From: VSJD01 sp041653875
GTDB lineage: Bacteria; Verrucomicrobiota; Kiritimatiellia; JAAZAB01
Direction of reading: 5' to 3'
Length of the DNA: 64,000 nucleotides
Assembly (NCBI GenBank): GCA_041653875.1
Contig: JBAZEM010000006.1
Coordinates: 1-64,000 of the forward strand
Positions 42,470-51,066 of this stretch are shown here, one piece after another; the stretch's first letter is position 1, and each line of letters begins with the position of its first letter. The translations under genes and the position numbers were made by a program. The notes beneath the pieces are model-generated. The model worked only from the letters and a program-made list of their open reading frames with translations. It was not told where the DNA came from and ran no database searches.

Positions 42470-43828
42470 GTGAAGACTGCACTATATCGCTTGCTTGCCG
42501 CCATTGTCCTGATGGCGCCCCTCATAGGCTTTGCGGCTGATGAGGAGGCGTCAACCAACACGCTTGAAGAACTCCGCCAACTGCGCGCGCGCATGGAGGC
42601 TCTCGAAAAAAAGTTGTTGGAGACCAACCAACCTCTGCCAGCGGCCCGCGAGGCGCCGGCCCCCGCGGCTTCCACGCTTGATGCCATACGCAAGGCGGCG
42701 CGGGACGAGATTGACGCCACTTTCGAAGAACCGGGGCGTCAATCTGAATTTACGTTCGGGGCGCTTGATCTTCAAGCTTTGAACCCGGAAATCAGCGTCA
42801 CCGGCGACATGCTCGGGTCATACACCGATACCACGGACAAACATTGGGACTTCTTGTTCCGGGGACTTGGTATTCACCTTGAATCCTATCTCGACCCGTA
42901 TACGCATTTCAAGGCGGCGGTTGGTGTCAATGACTCCGGAGCGGAGCTGGAAGAAGCGTACCTGACGCGCTACGGCCTGTTGCCGCAGGTCAACGTTACA
43001 CTGGGCAAATTCCGACAGCAATTCGGTGTGGTGAACCGTTGGCACAAGCACGCGCTGGACCAAGTGGACTTTCCCCTGCCGCTGAGAATGATCTTCGGCG
43101 ATGGCGGTCTCAATCAGACGGGCGGATCGATCGAGTGGACAATGTCTGACTTTGCGGGGCTTTCCCACGAAACCATCGCGCAGATCACGGACGGCTCAAA
43201 CAGCCGCGTTTTTGGCGAAAATGCCGACAATATCCCAAGCGCCCTGTTGCGATACAGGATGTACCGCGATTTATCCCCTTCCACATATGCGGAACTGGGG
43301 GCCAGCGCGTTATACGGACAAAATAACCGGTGGCCTACCGGCAATGAATTATCAACTGATAAATCGCTGAATACCTGGGTATTTGGCCTTGATTATTCGA
43401 TGGTTTGGGAACCGACCGATCGCATGCGCTATCACAACGTTACCTGGCGAACGGAGGCATACGCGCTGGACAAGGAAATTCTTGCCCCGGACGGTTCGGG
43501 CAAAGATACGCTCACCCCTTGGGGCGCATACAGTTATCTGGAAAGCAAGGTGTGCCGCACGCTGACGGTGGGCATGCGCGTTGACTATTATCGGCCGAAC
43601 GTCAAACCGTATGCCGCCGGTACAACAACGCTGTCGCCACTGGCGGTTACAGAGGATGGAGCGCGGGCATGGCAATTTAGTCCGTACGTGACCTGGGAGC
43701 AAAGTCCCTTCGTTCATTTCCGCGTGGAGTATGATTACGCGAGCGCCCGCGGACTGGATATGGCGGATAATGTAGTGTGGTTACAGTGCGTCTTTGCGGC
43801 CGGACCTCATAAACATGACCGATACTAA
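42470..43828 (+). CDS. Outer-membrane porin with N-terminal coiled coil
   Basis: A 452-residue secreted protein: signal peptide 1-22, a coiled coil at about 28-50 (LRQLRARMEALEKKLLE), an Ala/Pro linker, then a barrel with GKFRQQFGVVNRWH and periodic aromatic strands. It resembles metal-regulated porins beside zinc ABC transporters. Translation starts at GTG after GGGAGGAAT. The final residues HKHDRY are His-rich rather than a canonical Phe end. Confidence 0.8.
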   Translation: MKTALYRLLAAIVLMAPLIGFAADEEASTNTLEELRQLRARMEALEKKLLETNQPLPAAREAPAPAASTLDAIRKAARDEIDATFEEPGRQSEFTFGALDLQALNPEISVTGDMLGSYTDTTDKHWDFLFRGLGIHLESYLDPYTHFKAAVGVNDSGAELEEAYLTRYGLLPQVNVTLGKFRQQFGVVNRWHKHALDQVDFPLPLRMIFGDGGLNQTGGSIEWTMSDFAGLSHETIAQITDGSNSRVFGENADNIPSALLRYRMYRDLSPSTYAELGASALYGQNNRWPTGNELSTDKSLNTWVFGLDYSMVWEPTDRMRYHNVTWRTEAYALDKEILAPDGSGKDTLTPWGAYSYLESKVCRTLTVGMRVDYYRPNVKPYAAGTTTLSPLAVTEDGARAWQFSPYVTWEQSPFVHFRVEYDYASARGLDMADNVVWLQCVFAAGPHKHDRY

Positions 43829-43877
43829 TTCAATAATATGGCCAAATTGAAATGACCGAACTAAAGGAGAACTTAAA

Positions 43878-44930
43878 ATGCAACGCAATCTAATGCTCGC
43901 GGGTGTTTTTTTTGTAACGGCAATCTTTACCCATGGACTGGCCGCCGATAAACCGTTGCGTGTGGTGACAACCCTGCCCGACTACGCCGTAATTGCCAAG
44001 GCCGTCGGCGGCGACCGGATAATGGCAGAGGCCATCGTGCGGGGCGAACAGGATGCCCACTACATCCGGCCGAAGCCCTCGTTTGTGACGATGGTGCGTC
44101 AGGCCGATGTGCTGATTGATACAGGATTGGACCTGGAAATGTGGCTTCCAGCGGTCGTGGACAAGTCGGGCAACACGAAGGTTCGCAGCGGTCAGCCAGG
44201 CTATGTCGCGGTGGCGAAGGGGTTGAACCTTCTGGAAAAACCAAAAACCTTTTCACGGTCGGAGGGCGGCGTTCACGTCTATGGCAATCCGCACATCACC
44301 TGCAGTCCCGTGAACATGCGGACGGTGGCCCGGAACATTGCCCTCGGCCTTATCAAGAACGATCCGGAAGGAAAGGCCTGCTATCAGGAACATGCAGAAA
44401 AGTTCGTTCGCGAGCTGGACGAACGGATGTTTGGCAAGACGCTGGTGGACATGCTCGGCGGCGACACGCTGTCGGAACTGGCAGCCAAGGGCGCTCTTTA
44501 TTCATTCCTGGAAAAACAGACCTTTGAAGGCCGGCCGTTGATTGAACGTCTCGGCGGATGGGCCAAGCAGATGCTGCCCCTGCGCGGCAAACTGATTATA
44601 ACCTACCACAAGAACTGGGTGTATTTCTTCACATTGTTCGATCTGGTGGAAGCGGGCACGGTGGAACCGAAGCCGGGCATTCCGCCGTCGCCGAACCACG
44701 TTCTTGCGCTCACGGAAAAGATGCGCAGTCAGGGAATAAAGATTCTGCTGGCCGCCAACTATTTCGACGAGCAACAGGTCAGAATGGTCGCCGAACGCGC
44801 TGGAGCTGAAGCCGTGATCGTGCCTTTGTACGTTGGCGGAGCGCCCGGAACAGATACATACTTTGATCTTGTGGATTTATGGGTTTCATCTCTGCTCAAA
44901 GCGGCCATCAACAATGGCTTGATCAAATGA
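43878..44930 (+). CDS. Metal ABC transporter substrate-binding protein (ZnuA/TroA family)
   Basis: A 350-residue periplasmic protein: signal peptide 1-23, VVTTLPDYAVIAKAVGGDRI, DAHYIRPKPS (ligand His), the GNPHITCSPVN region (second His), a late ITYHKNWVYF (third His) and TDTYFDLVD. The long His-rich loop of true ZnuA is missing, which favours Mn, Fe or another metal as much as zinc. It is followed by two permeases but no ATPase. Confidence 0.88.
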   Translation: MQRNLMLAGVFFVTAIFTHGLAADKPLRVVTTLPDYAVIAKAVGGDRIMAEAIVRGEQDAHYIRPKPSFVTMVRQADVLIDTGLDLEMWLPAVVDKSGNTKVRSGQPGYVAVAKGLNLLEKPKTFSRSEGGVHVYGNPHITCSPVNMRTVARNIALGLIKNDPEGKACYQEHAEKFVRELDERMFGKTLVDMLGGDTLSELAAKGALYSFLEKQTFEGRPLIERLGGWAKQMLPLRGKLIITYHKNWVYFFTLFDLVEAGTVEPKPGIPPSPNHVLALTEKMRSQGIKILLAANYFDEQQVRMVAERAGAEAVIVPLYVGGAPGTDTYFDLVDLWVSSLLKAAINNGLIK

Positions 44931-44940
44931 GGCGCAATCA

Positions 44941-45777
44941 ATGAGTGTCGTAAGCGAATTTTTCATTATGCAGATCATGTTGGTGATGGTAATGCTCGGT
45001 TTGAATACCTACATGGGAATCCATATCATCCGGCGCGGCATCATTTTCTGTGATCTGGTCTTGAACCAATTGGCCGCATTTGGGGTCATCATCGGACTCG
45101 GATTGGGAATACGTTACGGAACGCCGCTTTCCTTTGCGATCCCGGTCGCCGCCGTGCTGGCCGGATGTGCGCTTCTGGCGGTAACCCGGCCAAAGGATAA
45201 AAGAGTATCCGCGGAGGCGGTCATCGGCATTCTATATGGAATAGCTCTCACCGCCTCACTGCTTCTGGCAGATAAATTGCCGGGGGGAGGAACCTATCTG
45301 GGCAAAACGCTCACCGGCTCAATGTTGTGGGTTTCCTGGCCGTTGGTATTGACAACCGTCGTTGTTTATGCCGCTTTAGGCTTCTTTCATTATATCTTTC
45401 GTGGACGCTTCCTGAAATTGACCGAGAATCCCGGACTTCTGCGCCATCGCGGATTATGGGATTTCCTGTTTTTTGCCACATTGGGCGTCATAACCATCCT
45501 GATCGTGCCGGTTGCGGGAGTTCTGCTGGCCTACGGATTCATGATGATTCCCGCCTCAATCGCGGTTCTTTTCGGCCGGGGATGGAAAGCCGGATTGATC
45601 TTCGGATGGGCAACGGGAACGATAGCCAGTCTGCTGGGCATATTTATGTCCTATCGCTTTGACCTTCCCTATGGACCGACAATTCTGTTGGTCATGGCGG
45701 CATTCTTCATTGGGGCGCTGGTCACCAAAGGCATTATGACACAATTGGAAACAATGACGAAAGGCCGCGCGTCATGA
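44941..45777 (+). CDS. Metal ABC transporter permease 1
   Basis: A 278-residue ABC-3 (ZnuB/TroC) permease with about eight helices, GIHIIRRGIIFCDLVLNQLAAFG near the start, EAVIGILYG, and a GVLLAYGFMMIPASIAVL segment before the last helices. It overlaps the second permease by ATGA, so the two probably form a heterodimeric channel. Confidence 0.88.
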   Translation: MSVVSEFFIMQIMLVMVMLGLNTYMGIHIIRRGIIFCDLVLNQLAAFGVIIGLGLGIRYGTPLSFAIPVAAVLAGCALLAVTRPKDKRVSAEAVIGILYGIALTASLLLADKLPGGGTYLGKTLTGSMLWVSWPLVLTTVVVYAALGFFHYIFRGRFLKLTENPGLLRHRGLWDFLFFATLGVITILIVPVAGVLLAYGFMMIPASIAVLFGRGWKAGLIFGWATGTIASLLGIFMSYRFDLPYGPTILLVMAAFFIGALVTKGIMTQLETMTKGRAS

Positions 45778-46598
45778 ACGAAGCCTTAAACCTGCTGGCC
45801 GCGCCGTTCGCGGCCTGTCTTTTGATGACCCTGATGCTGGGCTACATGGGACTTCATGTGCTGAAACGAGACGTGATTTTCGTTGATATCGCCCTGGCCC
45901 AGTTTGCCGCTGTAGGCGCTATTGCAGCGCATTTCATGCTGGGCGTGCACGCCGATTCGCCGGCGGCTTTGGCGCTTGCTTGGGGCGCGACAATAATCGC
46001 GTCGGCATTTTATACCCTGACCCGGCATTTTGTCCCTCAGATCCGCTTGGAGGCCGTTATCGGCATTTCCTATGCGGCCGCCGCTTCGGCCGCCATGTTC
46101 CTGATAGCAAAAGGAAGCAGCGGCCACACGCATATCCAGCAGATGCTGGCCGGCAATCTATTATGGGTCCAATGGAAAGATATCGCGTTGAGCAGCGCCG
46201 TCTTTGCACTGGCCGGCCTGATCTTCTGGATTTGCCGCCGACCGTTGCATCGGATATCAGACAACTATGAAACGGCCGCGCGGAGGGGATTTGACATGAT
46301 GGCATGGGATTTCGTTTTTTATGCCCTGTGCGGCGCCGTTATTACCGTGGCGGTGCGCATGACAGGTGTGCTGGTGGTTTTTTGCTATCTGATCATTCCC
46401 GCAACAGTCTCGGCCCTGTTTGCGAGCGCATGGTTTCACCGACTCCTGATCGTTGCCGCCACGGGCGCGGTCGCAAGTGTGGCCGGACTAACCTTCGCAT
46501 ATACCCTTGATTTCTCGGCCGGCGGATCAGTGTCGCTGTTCCTTGGGTTGGCCGTCGCCGGCTCGGCTCTGGTTGCGCATGCTCGCCGACGGTATTGA
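45774..46598 (+). CDS. Metal ABC transporter permease 2
   Basis: A 274-residue ABC-3 permease with GYMGLHVLKRDVIFVDIALAQ, EAVIGISYAAAAS and VVFCYLIIPATVSALF. It is the intact relative of the frameshifted permease at 12475-13307. No ATP-binding gene follows; the nearest of this family is on the other strand at 55428. Confidence 0.88.
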   Translation: MNEALNLLAAPFAACLLMTLMLGYMGLHVLKRDVIFVDIALAQFAAVGAIAAHFMLGVHADSPAALALAWGATIIASAFYTLTRHFVPQIRLEAVIGISYAAAASAAMFLIAKGSSGHTHIQQMLAGNLLWVQWKDIALSSAVFALAGLIFWICRRPLHRISDNYETAARRGFDMMAWDFVFYALCGAVITVAVRMTGVLVVFCYLIIPATVSALFASAWFHRLLIVAATGAVASVAGLTFAYTLDFSAGGSVSLFLGLAVAGSALVAHARRRY

Positions 46599-46639
46599 AA
46601 GATGCCGACACGGAAAATATTCGTGTTTACGGATAAATA

Positions 46640-46912
46640 ATGTGCCAGATTAAGCGCCGGGCGGTCGGCGTTCTGCTGATGTCGGCCCTCCTGATCGTTC
46701 CCGCCGCCGCGGCGCGCAATTTTGCCAGGTCAGCCGGGCACATGTTCTGGTGGGCCATTCTGGTGAGCACGACTTCTGCCATCGCCGGGTTGCTGATCTC
46801 GGCCCAGGATTGGGCCCGCACGGCAACCGGTCCTGCCGTTGTCCTTTTTGGTTTTGCCTGGTTTATTGTCAGTTATGCCGTAACGTCGGCCCGCAGACGG
46901 GCTCATAAATGA
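46640..46912 (+). pseudogene. Third metal ABC permease, C-terminal fragment
   Basis: A 90-residue frame matching only the last third of an ABC-3 permease (RAVGVLLMSALLIVPAAAARNFARS, then two helices). The first two thirds are absent. It starts soon after the second permease and overlaps the DUF318 permease gene by ATGA, so it may still be translated as a two- or three-helix protein. Confidence 0.7.
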
Positions 46913-48084
46913 ATGCGCAGGATATGGCGAAAACCAAAAACATCCCGTCTTCCGGCGCAAAGAACAATAATCAGCCCCTGGAATGGGCCAGAGATATCCG
47001 GGTCAATGCCTGGCATGATCCCGTCATGCTGCAACCGGAACCGATGCCGGTTCCTCCGCTGGGCAAGTCGGTGAAGTTTCTGTTGGCGCTGCTTGCCTTG
47101 GCTGGGCTTTGTTTTTTTGGTGACCGTCCCGGGGTTCGTTCGTTCTCAATCGTGTTTGTAAGTATTGTTCTGGAAGCGCTTCCTTTCATGCTTGTTGGCG
47201 CTTGCGTGGGAGGACTGATAGAGGTGTTCGTCAGCCGCGAGCATTTGACCGCACATCTTCCCCGACGCCCCTGGGCCATGACGTGCCTGGCGGCGGCGAT
47301 GGGAATTGTGTTTCCGGTGTGCGAGTGCGCCGTGGTTCCCGTGGTTCGGCGCCTGACCGGCAAAGGACTGCCGCTTGCGGCGGCGGTGGCTTACCTGTTG
47401 GGCGGGCCGATAGTTAATCCCATTGTCGCGGCGTCAACCATGTTGGCATACAAAATGGACTGGTGGGTGGCTGCCATCCGCTTACTGTGCGGGTATGCCA
47501 TTGCCGTATTTGTGGCTCTGGCCATGGGGCGTCTGTTTGCACACCGCTCGGCATTGCTGGTGTCGCCGGGTATGCGCAAACATGCGCAGGATGATCAAAA
47601 AACGGCCGCGCACGGAATCGGGTGCGCGTGTTGCGAGCATGGCGCGCAACTTGTCCCCACGGGCCTGATCGGCAAACTTGTCGGCGCCTTTCGGCATGCT
47701 TCCGACGATTTTATGGCCGTAGCCCACTACCTTGTGATCGGCGCGGCGGTGGCCGCCTTGGCCCAAACGCTTGTGGATCGCCGGTTGTTTTTGGGATTGT
47801 CCGCCTTGCCGATTTTGCCTTCTATTCTGATGATGGGGCTGGCCATCCTGCTGAACCTCTGTTCCGAGGCCGATGCCTTTATCGCAGCTTCGTTCCGTGG
47901 ATTTCTATCCTTGCCCGCGCAAATGGCGTTCATGTTGACGGGCCCCATGTTCGATCTCAAACTATTGCTGATGTATCAGACTGTTTTCTCCAAACGCGCC
48001 ATCATTGCTCTTTCCGGATTGATTCTGCTGTCTGTGCTTGTTGTCGTGGCAGGGCTGGAGATGCTGGGAATGGGGATGTTATGA
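46909..48084 (+). CDS. DUF318/UPF0718-type permease
   Basis: A 391-residue membrane protein with the paired signature segments EALPFMLVGACVGGLIE and FPVCECAVVPVVRR, the Cys motif of YcgR/ArsP-like permeases. A cytosolic loop has CACCEHG. In Bacillus the homologue lies with a DUF1980 protein under zinc-repressor control, and the same pair is here. The transported solute is unknown. It overlaps its DUF1980 partner by ATGA. Confidence 0.88.
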   Translation: MNAQDMAKTKNIPSSGAKNNNQPLEWARDIRVNAWHDPVMLQPEPMPVPPLGKSVKFLLALLALAGLCFFGDRPGVRSFSIVFVSIVLEALPFMLVGACVGGLIEVFVSREHLTAHLPRRPWAMTCLAAAMGIVFPVCECAVVPVVRRLTGKGLPLAAAVAYLLGGPIVNPIVAASTMLAYKMDWWVAAIRLLCGYAIAVFVALAMGRLFAHRSALLVSPGMRKHAQDDQKTAAHGIGCACCEHGAQLVPTGLIGKLVGAFRHASDDFMAVAHYLVIGAAVAALAQTLVDRRLFLGLSALPILPSILMMGLAILLNLCSEADAFIAASFRGFLSLPAQMAFMLTGPMFDLKLLLMYQTVFSKRAIIALSGLILLSVLVVVAGLEMLGMGML

Positions 48085-48800
48085 AACTTGTGCGCGATTT
48101 GCCTGCCCGCTTCTGGCGTCCGCTTCTGTTGGGAGCTTGGACTTGTGCGCTCGGCAGTTTGTTGCCGGGCCGCGCTTATCTGAATTATCTACGCCCGGAA
48201 TTCGTTGTTTTGCTCGTGCTCGGGCTGCTGGTGCTGCTCGTCTTTATTTTCAGCGCCATCAATGCTCGTCCTAAGGCGTTCGATCTTGATCAGGCCACAC
48301 GGGTATTGATTCTGATCCTGCCGCTGGCATGTCTCTGCATGGCCCGCGGCACGACGCTGGATGCCAATGCGTTTCAACACCGGTGGACGGGGATGGCCGG
48401 AATTAATGGCCGGAGCGATACCGTTATGGATGACGAAACGAGGAATGCCTCCGGATCGGGCGAGGATATTCCTCTGATTAGTCTATGCCGGTGGCCCAAA
48501 GCCTATGCCGAAAGCACGGTTACAGTCGTTGGCATGCTTCATCGCGATCCGAAAATAGCGGCACAATTCGGGGCCAACACCTGTGTCCTGTTCCGCTTTG
48601 TAATCAACTGCTGTGTTGCCGACGCTGTGCCGGCGGCAATTATTGTTGATAATGGCATTCCGTGCGATTGGCCCGAGAGCACATGGGTGCGTGCCAGCGG
48701 CCGATTCGCGCCACGCAATGAAAGCGATCGGCTAATTCCTTTTTTACACGCCACACGGGCTAAGCAGGCGCCGAAGCCGCAACAACCCTATTTGTACTGA
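48081..48800 (+). CDS. DUF1980 (YcgQ-type) membrane protein
   Basis: A 239-residue protein with about three N-terminal membrane segments and an exported C-terminal domain with CRWPKAYAESTVTVVGMLHRD and FRFVINCCVADAVP, the family landmarks. It functions with the upstream DUF318 permease, probably in zinc-limited or metal-stress physiology by analogy with ycgRQ. That analogy is the main basis for the role. Confidence 0.83.
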   Translation: MKLVRDLPARFWRPLLLGAWTCALGSLLPGRAYLNYLRPEFVVLLVLGLLVLLVFIFSAINARPKAFDLDQATRVLILILPLACLCMARGTTLDANAFQHRWTGMAGINGRSDTVMDDETRNASGSGEDIPLISLCRWPKAYAESTVTVVGMLHRDPKIAAQFGANTCVLFRFVINCCVADAVPAAIIVDNGIPCDWPESTWVRASGRFAPRNESDRLIPFLHATRAKQAPKPQQPYLY

Positions 48801-49056
48801 GCAAAACGGCGTTTACAAAGAGGCGTGGACGTGAATGCAATGGAGAAGAACGGCGCCACGCGTCCATCACGCTTGACGATATCCGTGAGAATCGGGGGAG
48901 CGCTGGCCGCTGTTGTTATAGCGCCAGACTCGACTGCCTGGGCAAGAACGGCGCATGATGCGCGATGGATGTGACGAGTGGCGTTTCTATTCATGCCGCA
49001 CCTCCGGATGATATGGTTTGAATTTCGTAATCGTCAAAACAAGTTAAGGCCATAAA
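48801..49056. other. Intergenic, no clear gene
   Basis: Short frames occur on both strands (43 codons on plus from 48840; 68 on minus ending at 48788). Neither has a recognisable domain or a good ribosome-binding site. I treat the stretch as the convergent gap between the metal genes and the surface-protein operon. Confidence 0.45.
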
Positions 49057-49097
49057 AAGGGACTCCGGTCTTTGAGGTCGGAATCCCTCTTTATGAA
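49057..49097 (-). terminator. Rho-independent terminator of the surface-protein operon
   Basis: On the minus strand, agggattccgacc and accggagtccct form an imperfect stem with a small loop, followed by a T run (tttttat). It begins about 20 bases after the stop at 49118. Confidence 0.75.
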
Positions 49098-49117
49098 GCT
49101 GACAGGAATGGCTATTG

Positions 49118-49895
49118 CTACTTCACCGGGATGCCATCCGAAGCGCCAAAGCCGCCCTCGAGAACGCTGTGGCTCCCCATCAGGAAGATGCTCCAATCAC
49201 CGTTATGGAACACGGCCAGGTCGGATTTGCCGTCGCCATCATAGTCCCCTGAAAGCGGGATGCCACCCGGAGCGCCAAAGCCGCCCTCGAGAACGCTGCC
49301 ACTGCCCACCAGGAAGATGTTCCAATACCCGTTGCGGAACACGGCCAGGTCGGACTTGCTGTCGCCATCATAATCGCCAGACACCGGGATGCCATCCGGA
49401 GCGCCAAAGCCGCCCTCGAGAGCGCTGTGGCTACCCATCAGGAAGATGCTCCAATCACCGTTATGGAACACGGCCAGGTCGGACTTGCCGTCACCGTCAT
49501 AGTCGCCTGATACCGGGATGCCATTCGGAGCGCCAAAGCCGCCCTCGAGAATGCTGTGGCTACCCATCAGGAAGATGCTCCAATCACCGTTATGGAACAC
49601 GGCCAGATCGGATTTGCCGTCGCCATCATAGTCACCTGATACCGGGATGCCATTCGGAGCGCCAAAGCCGCCCTCGAGAACGCTGTGGCTACCCATCAGG
49701 AAGATGCTCCAATCACCGTTATGGAACACGGCCAGGTCGGACTTGCCGTCACCATCATAGTCGCCTGATACCGGGATGCTATTCGGAGCGCCAAAGCCGC
49801 CCTCGAGAACGCTGTGGCTACCCATCAGGAAGATGTTCCAATACCCGTTGCGGAACACGGCCAGATCGGATTTGCCGTCGCCGTCGTAATCATTA
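49118..49895. repeat. Six tandem coding repeats of 129 bp
   Basis: The 129-bp unit is repeated about six times at near-identity within the 3' part of the gene, with differences mostly at a few codons. Such identity implies recent expansion or gene conversion and probable copy-number variation between strains. Confidence 0.85.
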
Positions 49896-50866
49896 ATGGG
49901 CTGTTTTTCCGCCTGGCTGGGGACAACGGTGAATATACCCTCGGACGAACTTACGTAGATCTTGCCGTCACGAATCCGGACCGTTTCCATCCGCTCGTCC
50001 GAACGGGCCAGCACCGCATATCCCGCGTAGTTGCCATTGGTCACAAACAGACGCTGCAACTCGCTCGCATCGGTGAACGACGTCGCGGTAATTACCAGGC
50101 GTCCCTTATTGTCCACCACCATGCCACTCGCGCCATCTCCCGCGGATAGCGTTGCCCACGCATGGCCGACCGGGCTCAGCGGGGCGCCCGCGGGATTGGC
50201 AATGGCAGCGGAAACTTCCGCGGCGCTCCAGCGGTAAACTGTCGGATTGCCCGAAGAGACGTAGCCTTCCGCGTAGAAGAGATTGCTGGACGCGTCGAAA
50301 GCGATTGGACCGCTTGCGGCGCCGATGGCGCCGAGATTCACCAGCGGGTTGCTCACCAAGTCACCATTCGCGTTCAGGGCGCTGTAATAGATCGCGGAGT
50401 TATATCCCCCCGCGGCCCAGAAATCGGTCCCGTCACGCGTCTCGAGCCCATATATGTCGCTCAGAATTCCTATGTTCGCCGGTGCGGACGGGTGGGTCGG
50501 ATCATATCGGTAGTAGTCGCAGGTATAACGGGTGTATGTTCCGCCGTCGTTGAAGTAGATGCGGCCGCCGATTGCGGTCACCCGACTGCCGGAGAACGCG
50601 TTCGCGTCCGTGTACAGGAGCGATGCATTGACGCCGTTGTAACGGTAAACGGAGATCCCTAAACCATAGTCCGGACGTCCGGTCGAGTAGTACAGGTTCG
50701 AATCTTCGTCCCAGTCGAACGCCACCAACGTCTCTCCCGCATGCGGATTCGCGTAGAACGTTTGCGCCACGTAATTGCTGCTTCCGATGAACGCAGCGAA
50801 CGCATGTTCGCCAAGCGCCGCCAGGCACACGCCAATAAACAACCTCAACATTAATTTCATTTTCAT
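49118..50866 (-). CDS. Secreted protein with FG-GAP/VCBS-like tandem repeats
   Basis: A 582-residue exported protein. The signal peptide is about 1-24. A beta-propeller-like N-terminal region (about 25-320) has repeated SSNLFYAEG/DEDSNLYYSTG-like blades. The C-terminal third consists of six near-identical 43-residue repeats, each with a calcium-type DYDGDGKSDLAVF loop and FLMGSHSVLEGGFGAP. AAAGGAGCG precedes the ATG at 50866; an upstream frame start at 50905 lacks support. The gene lies downstream of the B12-riboswitch gene and may be in the same operon. Function unknown; a surface lectin or matrix role is possible. Confidence 0.82.
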   Translation of the reverse strand: MKMKLMLRLFIGVCLAALGEHAFAAFIGSSNYVAQTFYANPHAGETLVAFDWDEDSNLYYSTGRPDYGLGISVYRYNGVNASLLYTDANAFSGSRVTAIGGRIYFNDGGTYTRYTCDYYRYDPTHPSAPANIGILSDIYGLETRDGTDFWAAGGYNSAIYYSALNANGDLVSNPLVNLGAIGAASGPIAFDASSNLFYAEGYVSSGNPTVYRWSAAEVSAAIANPAGAPLSPVGHAWATLSAGDGASGMVVDNKGRLVITATSFTDASELQRLFVTNGNYAGYAVLARSDERMETVRIRDGKIYVSSSEGIFTVVPSQAEKQPINDYDGDGKSDLAVFRNGYWNIFLMGSHSVLEGGFGAPNSIPVSGDYDGDGKSDLAVFHNGDWSIFLMGSHSVLEGGFGAPNGIPVSGDYDGDGKSDLAVFHNGDWSIFLMGSHSILEGGFGAPNGIPVSGDYDGDGKSDLAVFHNGDWSIFLMGSHSALEGGFGAPDGIPVSGDYDGDSKSDLAVFRNGYWNIFLVGSGSVLEGGFGAPGGIPLSGDYDGDGKSDLAVFHNGDWSIFLMGSHSVLEGGFGASDGIPVK

Positions 50867-51066
50867 CGCTCCTTTATCGCAGTTTTTTCCTTGTTCGCGC
50901 CTCATTCCAGTCGGGACAAAGGCGTCGTTGTGTTCACTTCTATGGTTTGCATGCTTCCTGTTTATTGGTCTATGTCACAGCGCCTCCTTTTCGGTCCAGA
51001 TCGAATGGCGCGAGGTAATATGGCCATCCTATCCCCGCGCGCGTGCCACGAGAAACTTGAGTCCGG

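Noticed and set aside
48788..48994. 68-codon minus-strand frame after the DUF1980 gene
   Set aside because: No ribosome-binding site, no recognisable domain and convergent placement; kept as intergenic.
49072..49896. Plus-strand repeat frame rich in Arg, Cys and Gly, and a possible CRISPR reading
   Set aside because: The periodicity is 129 bp of continuous coding repeat for the calcium-loop protein on the minus strand; there are no short repeats with unique spacers.
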